Positions 25,606 to 35,270 of a stretch of DNA of 64,000 bases are shown piece by piece. Below the pieces are notes generated by a model that was not told the DNA's origin, made no database searches, and saw only the letters and a program-made list of their open reading frames with translations. The DNA lies in contig NZ_JACJJK010000003.1 of assembly GCF_016899935.1 (NCBI RefSeq), forward strand, positions 1-64,000, read 5' to 3'. Made by a program: the position numbers and the translations under genes. Position 1 is the stretch's first letter. Every line of letters starts with the position of its first letter. Source of the stretch: Olsenella uli. Its GTDB lineage: Bacteria > Actinomycetota > Coriobacteriia > Coriobacteriales > Atopobiaceae.

Positions 25606-26823
25606 ATGCTCCCAGTTGACGAGCAACTCAAGGTGATCACTTCCGGCACGATGCAGATCGTGCCGCTGGACGAGCTCAAGAAGAAGCTCGAGAAGGGCAC
25701 GCCGCTCAACATCAAGCTGGGCGTCGACCCCACCTCGCCCGACCTGCACCTCGGCCACGCCGTGCCGCTGCGCAAGATGCGCCAGTTCCAGGACCTCGGC
25801 CACAACGTGACGCTCATCATCGGCAACGGCACCGCGCTGATCGGCGACCCGTCCGGCCGTGACTCCACCCGCCCGCCGCTCACCGAGGAGCAGGTGGAGG
25901 CCAACGCCAAGACCTACGTCGAGCAGGCCATGAAGGTGCTCGACCCCGAGAAGACCACGGTCCTGCACAACGGCGAGTGGCTCAAGGGCCTGAACCTCGC
26001 CGAGATGCTCAAGATCATGAGCCAGTTCAACGTGGCGCGCATCCTCGAGCGCGAGGACTTCCACAACCGCTACACCGAGGGCAAGTCCATCGGCCTGCAC
26101 GAGTTCATCTACCCGGTGCTGCAGGCCTACGACTCGGTGGTCATCAAGGCCGACCTCGAGATGGGCGGCAACGACCAGATCTTCAACCTGCTCGCCGGCC
26201 GCGACCTCATGCGCGCGATGGGCATGGAGCCGCAGGTGGCCCTCACGATGCCGCTGCTGGTGGGCACCGACGGCCACAAGAAGATGTCCAAGAGCTACGG
26301 CAACTACGTGGGCCTGACCGACGAGCCGGCGGACATGTACGGCAAAGTCATGTCCATCACCGACGAGTTGGTGCCGCTCTACTGGCGCCTCTGCTCCACC
26401 GCGGACATGGACAAGCTCGACGCGATCGACGCCGCCTTCGCGGACGGATCCGCCGACCCGTATGCGCTCAAGCGCGAGCTGGCCGCCAACATCGTGGACC
26501 TCTACCACGGCGAGGGCGCCGGCGCCGCGGCGAGCGCCGCCTTCGACGCGCAGTTCAAGCGCGCCGAGGCGCCTTCGGACATGCCGGAGTTCCCCGTGAG
26601 CGTCGTCGAGGTCAACGACGAGGGCAAGGTCTACCTGGGCAAGCTGCTCGTGGAGGTCGGCATCGCCAAGTCCGCCGGCGAGGCGCGCCGCCTCGTGGAC
26701 GGCGGCGGCGTCAAGATCAACGGCGAGGCCGTGGCGCCCAAGTGCTACAACGTCGAGCCGTCGCTCTTCTCGGCCGGCACGACGGTCCAGTCCGGCAAGA
26801 AGCGCTGGGCGCGCCTGGTGTAG
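25606..26823 (+). CDS. tyrS: Tyrosyl-tRNA synthetase
   Basis: A 405-residue class I synthetase. The HIGH-type motif is HLGHAVPL near 43, the KMSKS motif KKMSKSYGN near 223, and an S4-type RNA-binding domain is at 340-405 (VYLGKLLVEVGIAKSAGEARRLVDGG). The arrangement of short spacing and KMSKS without TyrS-typical KFGKT places it in the TyrZ-like group. ATG 25606 has GGAGG 8 bp upstream; ATG 25591 is an alternative adding five residues. No T-box leader is recognisable in the 118 bp upstream. A terminator follows. Confidence 0.95.
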   Translation: MLPVDEQLKVITSGTMQIVPLDELKKKLEKGTPLNIKLGVDPTSPDLHLGHAVPLRKMRQFQDLGHNVTLIIGNGTALIGDPSGRDSTRPPLTEEQVEANAKTYVEQAMKVLDPEKTTVLHNGEWLKGLNLAEMLKIMSQFNVARILEREDFHNRYTEGKSIGLHEFIYPVLQAYDSVVIKADLEMGGNDQIFNLLAGRDLMRAMGMEPQVALTMPLLVGTDGHKKMSKSYGNYVGLTDEPADMYGKVMSITDELVPLYWRLCSTADMDKLDAIDAAFADGSADPYALKRELAANIVDLYHGEGAGAAASAAFDAQFKRAEAPSDMPEFPVSVVEVNDEGKVYLGKLLVEVGIAKSAGEARRLVDGGGVKINGEAVAPKCYNVEPSLFSAGTTVQSGKKRWARLV

Positions 26824-26842
26824 GCTCGCGACCCAACGTGAC

Positions 26843-26875
26843 GGGCGACGCCGCTGCCGTGGCGTCGCCCTTTTT
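26843..26875 (+). terminator. Terminator after tyrS
   Basis: GGGCGACGCC and GGCGTCGCCC form a perfect 10 bp stem followed by TTTTT. Confidence 0.9.
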
Positions 26876-26891
26876 GTTGGGCGTGGCGGAT

Positions 26892-26966
26892 TAGCATACA
26901 CTGGCGCCTCTACGGCGTTGCGTTTTCCCAGTTGGGTGCGATTTTTCAGGGAGCCAGTGTATGCTA
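26892..26966. repeat. Long intergenic hairpin upstream of the U32 gene
   Basis: TAGCATACACTGGC (26892-26905) and GCCAGTGTATGCTA (26953-26966) are perfect 14 bp arms around a 47 bp loop, ending 23 bp before the U32 start. It may be an operator or a mobile palindrome. Confidence 0.7.
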
Positions 26967-26988
26967 TTGACCGGTCGCGCTGTAAGAG

Positions 26989-29520
26989 ATGGGTAACAAC
27001 ATGGCGAGAAGGACCACGTTTCTGCAGGAGCACGGCGTTCCGGAGCTGCTGGCGCCCGCCGGCGGCCCCGCCCCGTTCAACGCCGCGCTCGCGGCCGGGG
27101 CCGACGCCATCTACTGCGGCCTGGGCAACGACTTCAACGCCCGGCGCGGCGCGGACAACTTCGACGACGCGTCCTTCTCGGCTGCGTGCCGCCGCGCGCA
27201 CCTGGCCGGCGCGCGGGTTTACGTGACGGTCAACGTGGCCGTCTCCACCGAGGAGCTGCCGCGCGTGCTGGGGCTGGTGCGCCGCGCGTGGAACCTGGGC
27301 GCGGACGCCTTCATCATCCAGGACTGGGGCCTCATGGCCGAGGTCCGCCGCCGGTGGCCGCAGGTGGAGACGCACGTCTCCACGCAGGCCAACGTTCACG
27401 ACGCGCGCGGCGTGGCCTGGTGCAGGGACGTCTGGGGGGTCGACCGCGTGACGCTCTCGCGCGAGCTCTCCCTCGCGGAGATCTCCCGCATCGCCGAGGA
27501 GGGCGTTGAGCTGGAGTGCTTTGGCCACGGGGCGCTCTGCTTCTGCTACTCGGGCGTATGCCTGATGAGCTCGCTGCGCGGCGGGCGCTCGGCCAACCGC
27601 GGCCTCTGCGCGCAGCCGTGCCGCCTGCCGTACGACCTCGTTGACGAGGCCGGCGCCGTGATGGAGATTCCCGGCGTCGCCACGCAGGGCGTCCCCGAGA
27701 CGAGCCGCGGCGTGGGCGGGACGCGCCTGCTCTGCCCCAAGGACTACCGCACGGTGGACCGCGTGCGCGAGCTGCGCGACGCGGGCGTGGGCTCGCTCAA
27801 GATCGAGGGGCGCATGAAGGCGCCCGACTATGTGTTCTCCGTGGTGGCGGCCTACCGCGACGCGCTGGACGAGCTCGCGCGGGGCGAGAAGGACGACGCG
27901 GGCTCGCGCGCCGCTCGCGACCGGCGCCTGCGCCGCGCCTTCAACCGGGACTTCACCGAGAGCTACCTCTGGGGCGGCTCGGACAACGACATGATGAGCT
28001 ACGAGCGCTCCAACAACCGCGGCGAGCTCGTGGGGCGCGTCGTGGGGTCGCGTGCGCTCGAGGACGCGCTCGTGCGGCGTGGCGGCGGCAACGGCGGGCG
28101 CGAGCGGATGCGCCGCGTCACGCGCGCGGACGTGGAGGTCCTTCTCGACCAGCCGGTGGGCGCCGGCGACCTGCTGGAGATCCGCCCGGTCTCCGACCCG
28201 TCGCAGTTCCTGACCGCGCACGCCGAGAAGGACGCCGAGGCGGGGGAGACCATCACCTGCCGCGCCGCGCGCCCGATGGAGGTCGGCTCGCTCGTGCGCG
28301 TGATCCGCTCGCAGGCGGCGCTCGACGAGGCGGCGCGTGTGGCCGAGAAGGACGCGCCGCGCCGCCGCCCGGTGCGCGTGCGCGTGACCGCGCGGCTGGG
28401 GGAGCCGTTTGCGGTGGAGCTCGCCACGCTCGACGGCGTCGCGTCGGCGCGCGCGGAGGGCTTCGTCGTGGAGGCCGCGCGCACGCGCCCGGTCACCGAG
28501 GAGGACCTCGTGGAGCACGTAGGTCGCATGGGCCAGAGCGCCTTTGAGCCCGTGAGCTGGGACGTCGCGCTCGACGCCGGCTGCGGGATGTCCTTCTCGG
28601 CCGTGCACAAGGTCCGCGCCGAGGCGTGCCGCCGCCTGGAGGAGGCCATCCTGGCCCCCTACGCCGCCCGCTCTCTGTCAATTGGGGACAGTCCCCAATT
28701 GACAGACGTGTCCGGTCGCGGCGAGGAGCCGTGCGTGTGCGCGCTGGTGACGACGCCGGAGGCCGCCGAGGCGGCGCTTGCGGCCGGGGCGACGCGCGTC
28801 TACGCCCCCGCAGACGACCTCGCGCGCGGTGCGTGGCCGACCGGCGCGATCCCCTGGCTGGACGAGGTCTGCCGCGAGGCCGACCACACGCGCCTGGACC
28901 CCTGGGTGTGCGCTGGTGAGCCCGTGGCCGTGGGCAACGTCTCTGAGCTCGCCCTCGCCGCCGAGCGCGGCGCGGCCCCCGAGGTCCGCTCCTGCATCCC
29001 GGTCCACAACGCGCCCGCCCTCGCGGCGCTGGCCGAGGCGGGCGCGGCCGGCGTCTGGCTCTCCCCGGAGCTCACGCTCGAGCAGGTCTGTGACCTCGCC
29101 CGCACCGCGCCGATACCGGTGGGCCTCTCCGTTTTTGGCCGCGAGCGCGTGATGACGAGCGAGCACTGCGTCCTGCAGGCGCTCGGTCGCTGCCGGCACG
29201 ACTGCGCTCGCTGCCCGGAGCGCGCCCGCGCCCTCTCCCTGCGCGACATCGACGGCAACCTCCTGCCCGTGCGCACGGACCTGAACGGCCGCTCGCGCAT
29301 CTGGTCCGCGCGCCCGCTCGACGCCACGCCGCAGGTCCCGGAGCTCGTCGCGGCCGGCGTCTCGCGCCTGCTCGTGGACGCGCAGCTCATGAGCGCCGAG
29401 GAGACCCGCGCCGCCGTCGCGCGCACCGTGGCGGCGCTCGCGGCCGCCCGCGCCGGCCGACGCCCCGAGCCGCGCCTCAAGGGCGCCACGTCGGGTCATC
29501 TCTTCTCGCCCATTGGGTAA
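26989..29520 (+). CDS. Peptidase U32 family protein with an in-frame palindrome
   Basis: An 843-residue U32 protein: ELLAPAGGPAPFNAALAAGADAIYCG near 19-44 is the N-terminal barrel, and the Cys cluster CFGHGALCFCYSGVCLMSS near 176-194 with CAQPCRLPY is the iron-sulfur site seen in RlhA/TrhP-type RNA hydroxylation proteins. A second U32-like part follows residue 570. Substrate is unknown; RNA modification is at least as likely as collagenase activity. Residues 563-573 (LSIGDSPQLTD) are encoded by a 31 bp REP-like palindrome without loss of frame. ATG 27001 is an alternative start. Confidence 0.85.
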   Translation: MGNNMARRTTFLQEHGVPELLAPAGGPAPFNAALAAGADAIYCGLGNDFNARRGADNFDDASFSAACRRAHLAGARVYVTVNVAVSTEELPRVLGLVRRAWNLGADAFIIQDWGLMAEVRRRWPQVETHVSTQANVHDARGVAWCRDVWGVDRVTLSRELSLAEISRIAEEGVELECFGHGALCFCYSGVCLMSSLRGGRSANRGLCAQPCRLPYDLVDEAGAVMEIPGVATQGVPETSRGVGGTRLLCPKDYRTVDRVRELRDAGVGSLKIEGRMKAPDYVFSVVAAYRDALDELARGEKDDAGSRAARDRRLRRAFNRDFTESYLWGGSDNDMMSYERSNNRGELVGRVVGSRALEDALVRRGGGNGGRERMRRVTRADVEVLLDQPVGAGDLLEIRPVSDPSQFLTAHAEKDAEAGETITCRAARPMEVGSLVRVIRSQAALDEAARVAEKDAPRRRPVRVRVTARLGEPFAVELATLDGVASARAEGFVVEAARTRPVTEEDLVEHVGRMGQSAFEPVSWDVALDAGCGMSFSAVHKVRAEACRRLEEAILAPYAARSLSIGDSPQLTDVSGRGEEPCVCALVTTPEAAEAALAAGATRVYAPADDLARGAWPTGAIPWLDEVCREADHTRLDPWVCAGEPVAVGNVSELALAAERGAAPEVRSCIPVHNAPALAALAEAGAAGVWLSPELTLEQVCDLARTAPIPVGLSVFGRERVMTSEHCVLQALGRCRHDCARCPERARALSLRDIDGNLLPVRTDLNGRSRIWSARPLDATPQVPELVAAGVSRLLVDAQLMSAEETRAAVARTVAALAAARAGRRPEPRLKGATSGHLFSPIG
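28675..28705. repeat. REP-like palindrome inside the U32 reading frame
   Basis: CTGTCAATTGGGGAC and GTCCCCAATTGACAG surround a single centre base, giving a perfect 31 bp palindrome within the coding sequence. It has the same core as 21642-21668. The frame stays open across it. Confidence 0.9.
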
Positions 29521-29582
29521 GATGTCTCTCGGACAACAACCGCGCCCGGCCGCCGCGCCGCGCGCCCACAGAAAGGAACACC

Positions 29583-29819
29583 ATGGCTGTTGACCGCGCA
29601 CTCCTCGACGCCACCCTCGACGTCATCCGCCAGAGCCTCCAGGCCGACGGCGGCGACGTCGCCCTCATCGACGTCACCGATGACGGCGTCGTCACCCTGG
29701 AGATGCAGGGCGCCTGCGCCGGCTGCCCCCTCTCCACGCTCGACATGTCCGAGGGCATCGAGCGCATCCTCATGGAGCACGTCCCCGGCGTGACGCGCGT
29801 CCAGCCGGCCGCCTTCTAG
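29583..29819 (+). CDS. NFU-domain iron-sulfur carrier protein
   Basis: A 78-residue protein consisting of one NifU C-terminal (NFU) domain: LQADGGDVALIDVTDDGVV (19-37) and the cluster-binding CAGCP at 45-49. Such proteins bind a 4Fe-4S cluster between two monomers and pass it to target proteins. The start follows GAAAGGAA. The upstream U32 protein probably holds an Fe-S cluster and the big activase downstream does too, so local co-occurrence makes sense, though co-regulation is not shown. Confidence 0.9.
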   Translation: MAVDRALLDATLDVIRQSLQADGGDVALIDVTDDGVVTLEMQGACAGCPLSTLDMSEGIERILMEHVPGVTRVQPAAF

Positions 29820-29835
29820 CGCGGGCGAGAAGACC

Positions 29836-30666
29836 GTGTTCCTGAACGACATCTACCACGCCCTCGACCCCGTGGCCTTCTCGGTGGGGCCGCTCTCGGT
29901 GCGCTGGTACGCCCTGGCCTACCTCGCCGGCTTTGTCTGCGCGGGCGTGGTGATGTGGCGCACGCAGCGGCGCTGGGGCCTCGGCCTCACGGTCGATGAC
30001 GTGCTCACGATCGTGATCGGCATCGTCTTTGGCATCATCATCGGCGCGCGCCTCTTCTACGTGGTCTTCTACGGCGCCGGCTACTACCTCGAGCACCCGC
30101 TCGAGATCGTGATGCTCAACCACGGCGGCATGAGCTTCCACGGGGGCCTCGTGGGCGCCGTCGTGGGCGGCAGCCTGGTGTGCCGCCGCTACGGCATCTC
30201 CATCGCATCAGTCTGCGACCTGGGCGTCATCGGCGCGCCGATCGGCCTCTTCTTCGGTCGCTGCGCCAACTTCGTGAACGGCGAGCTCTGGGGCAAGGAG
30301 ACGGACCTGCCCTGGGGCGTCATGTTCGAGACGGGCGGCGCGGTCTACCGCCATCCCTCGCAGCTCTATGAGGCGGTCCTCGAGGGCCTCGTGATCTTCG
30401 CGGTGCTCTACGCGCTCTCGCGCCGTGTGCCGCCGCGCCCGCAGGGCACGTTCATGGGATGGTTCCTCACGCTCTACGGGGTCTTCCGCTTCCTGATTGA
30501 GTTCGTGCGCGTGCCGGACGCCCAGCTCGGCTACCTCCTCGGCCCCATCACGATGGGCCAGCTGCTGAGCCTGCCGCTCGTGCTTCTCGGCGTCGCGATC
30601 CTGGTGGCGGCGCACCGGCTGAACCGCCCGCAGCGGGGGTACCTGGACGTCGACGGCTCCGAATAA
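29836..30666 (+). CDS. lgt: Prolipoprotein diacylglyceryl transferase
   Basis: A 276-residue integral membrane enzyme that attaches diacylglycerol to the lipobox Cys of prolipoproteins. Signatures are the N-terminal VRWYALAYLAGF (23-34), HGGMSFHGGLVGA near 95-107 with the essential His, and GRCANFVNGELWGKETDLPWG near 141-161. About seven membrane helices are present. GTG 29836 is the start; the site is weak and overlaps a GCGAGAAGAC word. The TAA stop (30664-30666) lies in the left arm of an inverted repeat. Its products would include the lipoprotein at 5077. Confidence 0.93.
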   Translation: MFLNDIYHALDPVAFSVGPLSVRWYALAYLAGFVCAGVVMWRTQRRWGLGLTVDDVLTIVIGIVFGIIIGARLFYVVFYGAGYYLEHPLEIVMLNHGGMSFHGGLVGAVVGGSLVCRRYGISIASVCDLGVIGAPIGLFFGRCANFVNGELWGKETDLPWGVMFETGGAVYRHPSQLYEAVLEGLVIFAVLYALSRRVPPRPQGTFMGWFLTLYGVFRFLIEFVRVPDAQLGYLLGPITMGQLLSLPLVLLGVAILVAAHRLNRPQRGYLDVDGSE

Positions 30667-30739
30667 CGCGCTCGATTAAGCACAACTTTCTATATTCGCA
30701 GGCAAGAATAACGCGCTTGTACGATCGAGCGCGTTATTC
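30661..30739. repeat. Inverted repeat with a third half-copy, overlapping the lgt stop
   Basis: GAATAACGCGCTCGAT (30661-30676) is inverted perfectly at 30724-30739; a third partial copy GAATAACGCGCTT lies at 30706-30718. The left arm supplies the lgt TAA stop. Confidence 0.8.
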
Positions 30740-30845
30740 TCATGCCCGGTGGACACGCCCAACAAGGTGCCTGTGATTTTTGTACAACCTGTCTAAAAAT
30801 CGCCCGCGATTGGTACAGTCCCTACGTGGAAACGAAGGGGGACGC

Positions 30846-33800
30846 ATGGGCGAGAAGAACGGGCGGCGAGAAGAGCTCCGGGTCGGTATCGACGTGGGCT
30901 CCACGACGGTCAAGGTCGTGGCGCTCGTGCCGGACGGGAGTACGGTCTTCTCGCGCTACGTGCGTCACGGCGCGCGGCAGGCGCGCACGGCGGCCGCCGT
31001 CCTGACCGAGCTTGCCGCCTCGTTCCCGGACGCCCGGATCCGCGCCGCGCTCACCGGCTCCGGCGCGCCCACGCTCGCCGACGCCCTCCGCCTGCCCTAC
31101 GTGCAGGAGGTCGTCGCCAACTCCATCGCCGTGCGCGCGCTCTACCCACGGGCGCGTACGGCCATCGAGCTGGGTGGCCAGGACGCCAAGATCGTCTTCT
31201 TCGAGCCCGACCCGCGCACGGGCGAGCTCACGGTCTCCAACATGCGCATGAACGGCTCGTGCGCGGGCGGCACCGGCGCCTTCCTGGACGAGATCGCGTC
31301 GCTGCTCAAGGTGGCGCCCGAGGACTACGATGCCCTCGCCGCCGCCGGCACCACGGTCTACGACATCTCCGGCCGTTGCGGCGTCTACGCCAAGACGGAC
31401 ATCCAGCCCCTGATCAACCAGGGCGTCTCCAAGGCCGACATCGCGCTCTCGGCGCTGCACGCCATCGCCAAGCAGACGATCGGCGGCCTCGCGCAGGGGC
31501 TCGACATCGTGGCGCCCGTCGTCTTTGAGGGCGGCCCGCTCACCTTTGACCCCACGCTCGTGCGCGTCTTCACCGAGCGCCTGGGGCTCGCCGCGGACGA
31601 GGCGCTCGTCCCCGAGCACGCCGAGACGATCATGGCGCTCGGCGCCGCGCTCGCGTGCGACCAGCTCTTCGCCGACCGGCCCGCCGCGCTCGACGTCGCG
31701 GCGGCCACAACGGCGCTTGAGGAGCTCGACCGGCACCCCGTCGTGGCGCACGAGGAACCGGCCCGCCCGTTCTTCTCGTCCGACGAGGAGCGCGCGGACT
31801 TCGAGCGCCGCCACGCCGCGCCGCCTGACCCCGCCCCGGCCGCGCCGAAAGACGGCGTCCTGCGCTGCTATCTGGGCATCGACTCCGGCAGCACCACCAC
31901 CAAGTTTGCCCTGATCGACGAGGCGGGCGCGCTCGTGGACTCCTTCTACGCCTCCAACGAGGGCGCCCCGCTCGACGTGGCCGCCCGCGCCCTGCGCGAG
32001 CTGGACGCTCGCCACCGCGCCGCCGGCCACACGCTCGAGGTCCTGGGCGTGGGCACCACGGGCTACGGCGAGCTCATGTTTGCCAAGGCCTTCGGCGCGG
32101 ACCACCACGTGGTGGAGACCGTGGCGCACGCCCGCGCGGTCCGCGACCTCGTGCCCGACGCCACCTTCGTGCTGGACATCGGCGGCCAGGACATGAAGGC
32201 CATCTGGCTCGACCACGGCGTCATCACCAACGTCGTGGTCAACGAGGCGTGCTCCTCGGGCTGCGGCTCCTTCCTGGAGACCTTTGCGGGCACGCTCGGC
32301 ATCCTGGTGGAGGGCATCGCCGAGGCGGCCTTCCGCGCGCCGGTGCCGGCCCGGCTGGGCAGCCGCTGCACCGTCTTCATGACGAGCTCCATCGTGACCG
32401 AGCAGCGCAACGGCGCCACCCCGGACGACATCATGGCCGGCCTCTGCCGCTCGATCATCGAGAACGTGTTCACCAAGGTCATCCGCGTGCCGAGCATGGA
32501 CGCGCTGGGCGAGAAGATCGTGGTGCAGGGCGGCACGTTCCTGAACGACGCGGTGCTGCGCGCCTTCGAGCAGCGCGTGGGCCGCCCCGTCACGCGCGCG
32601 CCGCACGCCGGCCTCATGGGGGCCATCGGCGCGGCCCAGCTCGTGCGCGAGCGCGCCGAGGAGGGCCTGCGCGCGACCGGCCACCTGCCGCGCACGTCCT
32701 TCGTGGGCTTTGACGCGCTCGCGGGCTTCTCCTATAAGACCGAGACGGGCCTGCGCTGCCCGTTCTGCCAGAACCACTGCAGCCGCACGCGCATCACGTT
32801 CTCGAGCGGCGCCTCGTGGGTCACCGGCAACCGCTGCCCACGCGGCGAGGTCGTGGGCGACCCGCATGACGAGGGCGTCCGCGCCCAGGAGCGCAAGGTC
32901 CGCGAGCGCACCGCCCGCGTGCCCAACCTCTTCGCGGAGCGCGAGCGGCTGCTCTTCCGCGAGTACCCCGTGGAGCCCGCGCGCGACCTCGGCGACGACG
33001 CGCCCGTGATCGGCCTGCCGCGCGTGCTGGCGCTCTGGGAGTGGGCGCCGTTCTGGACCACGCTGCTGCGCGCCGTGGGCTACCGCGTCCACCTCTCGCG
33101 CAGGAGCACGCGCGCGATGTATGAGCGGGGCCTTCCGGCCGTGACCTCGGACACCGTGTGCTTCCCGGCCAAGCTCGTTCACGGCCACCTGCGCGACCTG
33201 CGCGACGCCGGCGTGGACCGCATCCTCATGCCGTCGATCACCACGGTCCCCTCGGACAACGCCTCGCCCACGAGCCAGTCCATGTGCGCCGTGGTCAAGG
33301 GCTACCCGCTCGTGGTGAGGAACTCCGACAACCCCGAGCGCCGCTGGGGCATCCCCTTTGACGCGCCGCTCTTCCACTGGTACAGCGAGAAGGACCGCGA
33401 GGCGCAGCTCATGGACTGGCTGCGCGACTGGGCGGGCGTCACCCGCGTCCAGGCCCGCTCGGCGATCCGGCAGGCCACGGCGGCCCAGCGCGCCTTCCGC
33501 GAGGAGCTGGAGCGCCGCGGGCGCGAGGTCCTCGAGCAGGTGGAGCGCGACGGCGGCTACGCGGTGGTGCTCGCCTCCCGGCCGTACCAGAACGACGCGC
33601 TCGTGAACCATGAGCTGCCGGACGCCTTCGTGCGGATGGGCGTGCCCGTGCTCACGGCGGACGCGGTGCCCGGCGTCCACGACGTGGACCTCTCGGCCAG
33701 CCGCATCGACGTGGTGAACAACTTCCACGAGCGCATGCTCGGCTCGGCCGTGATCGCCGCGCGCGACCCGCGCCTGGAGTACGTCCAGCTCGTGAGCTTT

Positions 33801-35270
33801 GGCTGCGGGCACGACGCCTACCTCTCCGACGAGATCGTCCGCCTCATGCACGAGATCGGGAGCAAGGCCCCGCTGGTCCTCAAGCTGGACGAGTCCGACG
33901 CCACGGGCCCGCTCGGCATCCGCGTGCGCTCGTTCGTGGAGACCGTGCGCGAGCGGCGCGCGGCGGAGCGGGCCGCCGGCGGCGCGGGGGCGCCCCGAGA
34001 GCTCACGGACCCGTACCCCGTGAAGTTCGAGCGCGGGGACGAGAAGGTCTACGAGGTGATCGTCCCCAACACCAGCCACGCGTTCTCGCGCCTCATGGCG
34101 GCCGTGGTGAGCCGCCAGGGCCTGCGCGCGGTGCCGCTGGAGGTTGGCCGAGAGGAGGCCATCCGCCTCGGCAAGCGCTACGTCCACAACGACATCTGCT
34201 TCCCGGCGCAGATCGTGATCGGAGAGATCCTCGCCGAGCTCGAGCGCGGCGGGCACGACCCCGACCGCACGGCCGTCATGATGGCCAAGTACGTGGGCGA
34301 CTGCCGCCTCACGCACTACGGCGCCCTCCTGCGCAAGGCGCTCGACGACGCGGGCTACGCGCAGGTCCCCATCATCACCAACGACGGCGCGGACTCCCAC
34401 GACCTGCACCCGGGCTTCCGCCTGGGCGTGCCGGCCTCGGCGGACTTCGTGCTGGGCATCGCGATGGTGGACGTCTACGAGGCGCTGCTGCGCAAGGTGC
34501 GCCCGTACGAGACGGAGGCGGGCGCGGCCGACGCCGCCTTCGAGCGCGCGATGGACGGCCTGATCGACGGCGTCGTCGCACGCGGGGCTCGGGGCGCGCT
34601 CGACGCGTTCGCGCGCGGCCTCGAGGAGCTCTCGGCGGTGCCGTACGACCGCTCCCACCTGCGGCCGCGCGTCCTTATCGTCGGCGAGTACCTCCTCAAC
34701 TTCCACCCCGGCGCCAACCACGAGATCGAGCGCTACCTGGAGGCCAACGGCCTCGAGATCGTGGAGGCGCGCATGGCCGACGTCATCCGCAAGAGCTACT
34801 CCTACAAGCACGCGCAGGCCCGCGAGTACCACGCGAGCATCCCGGCGCGCGAGCGCGCGTGGAACGCCCTGGCCGACGGGCTCTTCTCGACCGCCCTTGC
34901 CCTGGTCGACCGCGTGGCGCGCGACTTTCCGCTATACGAGCGCCCCGCGAGCATGGCCCAGCTGGCCGAGAAGAGCGACCCGATCATCCCGCACACCTTT
35001 GACGCGGGCGAGGGCATCCTCATCCCGGCGGAGATCCTGGAGCAGGCCGAGCGCGGCGTGCGCAACTTCGTGATCCTGCAGCCGTTTGGGTGCCTTCCCA
35101 ACCACGTGGTGGGCCGCGGCATCATCAAGCGCGTGAAGGAACTCTACCCGGACGCGCAGGTGCTGCCGCTGGATTACGACCCGGACGTGAGCCAGGCCAA
35201 CATCGAGAACCGCCTGCAGATGCTCGTCATGGACGCGCGGCCGGACGTGGCGCCGGAGGGGGAGCGATGA
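30846..35270 (+). CDS. Giant fused 2-hydroxyacyl-CoA dehydratase-type activase (BadF/BcrA x2 plus DUF2229/HgdB-like)
   Basis: A 1474-residue protein with two BadF/BcrAD/HgdC ASKHA ATPase domains (GIDVGSTTVKVV near 14 and GIDSGSTTTKFALID near 344) and a long C-terminal DUF2229/HgdB-like half (CPFCQNHCSRTR near 638; DICFPAQIVIGE near 1118). NEACSSGCGSFLETFAG near 466 has the Cys ligands of the bridging 4Fe-4S cluster. HgdC-type activases use ATP to deliver one electron to a dehydratase or reductase. Here activator and acceptor-like parts are fused; the substrate is unknown. ATG 30846 follows AAGGGGG, with a possible -10 TACAGT near 30813. The TetR gene overlaps by ATGA. Confidence 0.85.
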   Translation: MGEKNGRREELRVGIDVGSTTVKVVALVPDGSTVFSRYVRHGARQARTAAAVLTELAASFPDARIRAALTGSGAPTLADALRLPYVQEVVANSIAVRALYPRARTAIELGGQDAKIVFFEPDPRTGELTVSNMRMNGSCAGGTGAFLDEIASLLKVAPEDYDALAAAGTTVYDISGRCGVYAKTDIQPLINQGVSKADIALSALHAIAKQTIGGLAQGLDIVAPVVFEGGPLTFDPTLVRVFTERLGLAADEALVPEHAETIMALGAALACDQLFADRPAALDVAAATTALEELDRHPVVAHEEPARPFFSSDEERADFERRHAAPPDPAPAAPKDGVLRCYLGIDSGSTTTKFALIDEAGALVDSFYASNEGAPLDVAARALRELDARHRAAGHTLEVLGVGTTGYGELMFAKAFGADHHVVETVAHARAVRDLVPDATFVLDIGGQDMKAIWLDHGVITNVVVNEACSSGCGSFLETFAGTLGILVEGIAEAAFRAPVPARLGSRCTVFMTSSIVTEQRNGATPDDIMAGLCRSIIENVFTKVIRVPSMDALGEKIVVQGGTFLNDAVLRAFEQRVGRPVTRAPHAGLMGAIGAAQLVRERAEEGLRATGHLPRTSFVGFDALAGFSYKTETGLRCPFCQNHCSRTRITFSSGASWVTGNRCPRGEVVGDPHDEGVRAQERKVRERTARVPNLFAERERLLFREYPVEPARDLGDDAPVIGLPRVLALWEWAPFWTTLLRAVGYRVHLSRRSTRAMYERGLPAVTSDTVCFPAKLVHGHLRDLRDAGVDRILMPSITTVPSDNASPTSQSMCAVVKGYPLVVRNSDNPERRWGIPFDAPLFHWYSEKDREAQLMDWLRDWAGVTRVQARSAIRQATAAQRAFREELERRGREVLEQVERDGGYAVVLASRPYQNDALVNHELPDAFVRMGVPVLTADAVPGVHDVDLSASRIDVVNNFHERMLGSAVIAARDPRLEYVQLVSFGCGHDAYLSDEIVRLMHEIGSKAPLVLKLDESDATGPLGIRVRSFVETVRERRAAERAAGGAGAPRELTDPYPVKFERGDEKVYEVIVPNTSHAFSRLMAAVVSRQGLRAVPLEVGREEAIRLGKRYVHNDICFPAQIVIGEILAELERGGHDPDRTAVMMAKYVGDCRLTHYGALLRKALDDAGYAQVPIITNDGADSHDLHPGFRLGVPASADFVLGIAMVDVYEALLRKVRPYETEAGAADAAFERAMDGLIDGVVARGARGALDAFARGLEELSAVPYDRSHLRPRVLIVGEYLLNFHPGANHEIERYLEANGLEIVEARMADVIRKSYSYKHAQAREYHASIPARERAWNALADGLFSTALALVDRVARDFPLYERPASMAQLAEKSDPIIPHTFDAGEGILIPAEILEQAERGVRNFVILQPFGCLPNHVVGRGIIKRVKELYPDAQVLPLDYDPDVSQANIENRLQMLVMDARPDVAPEGER

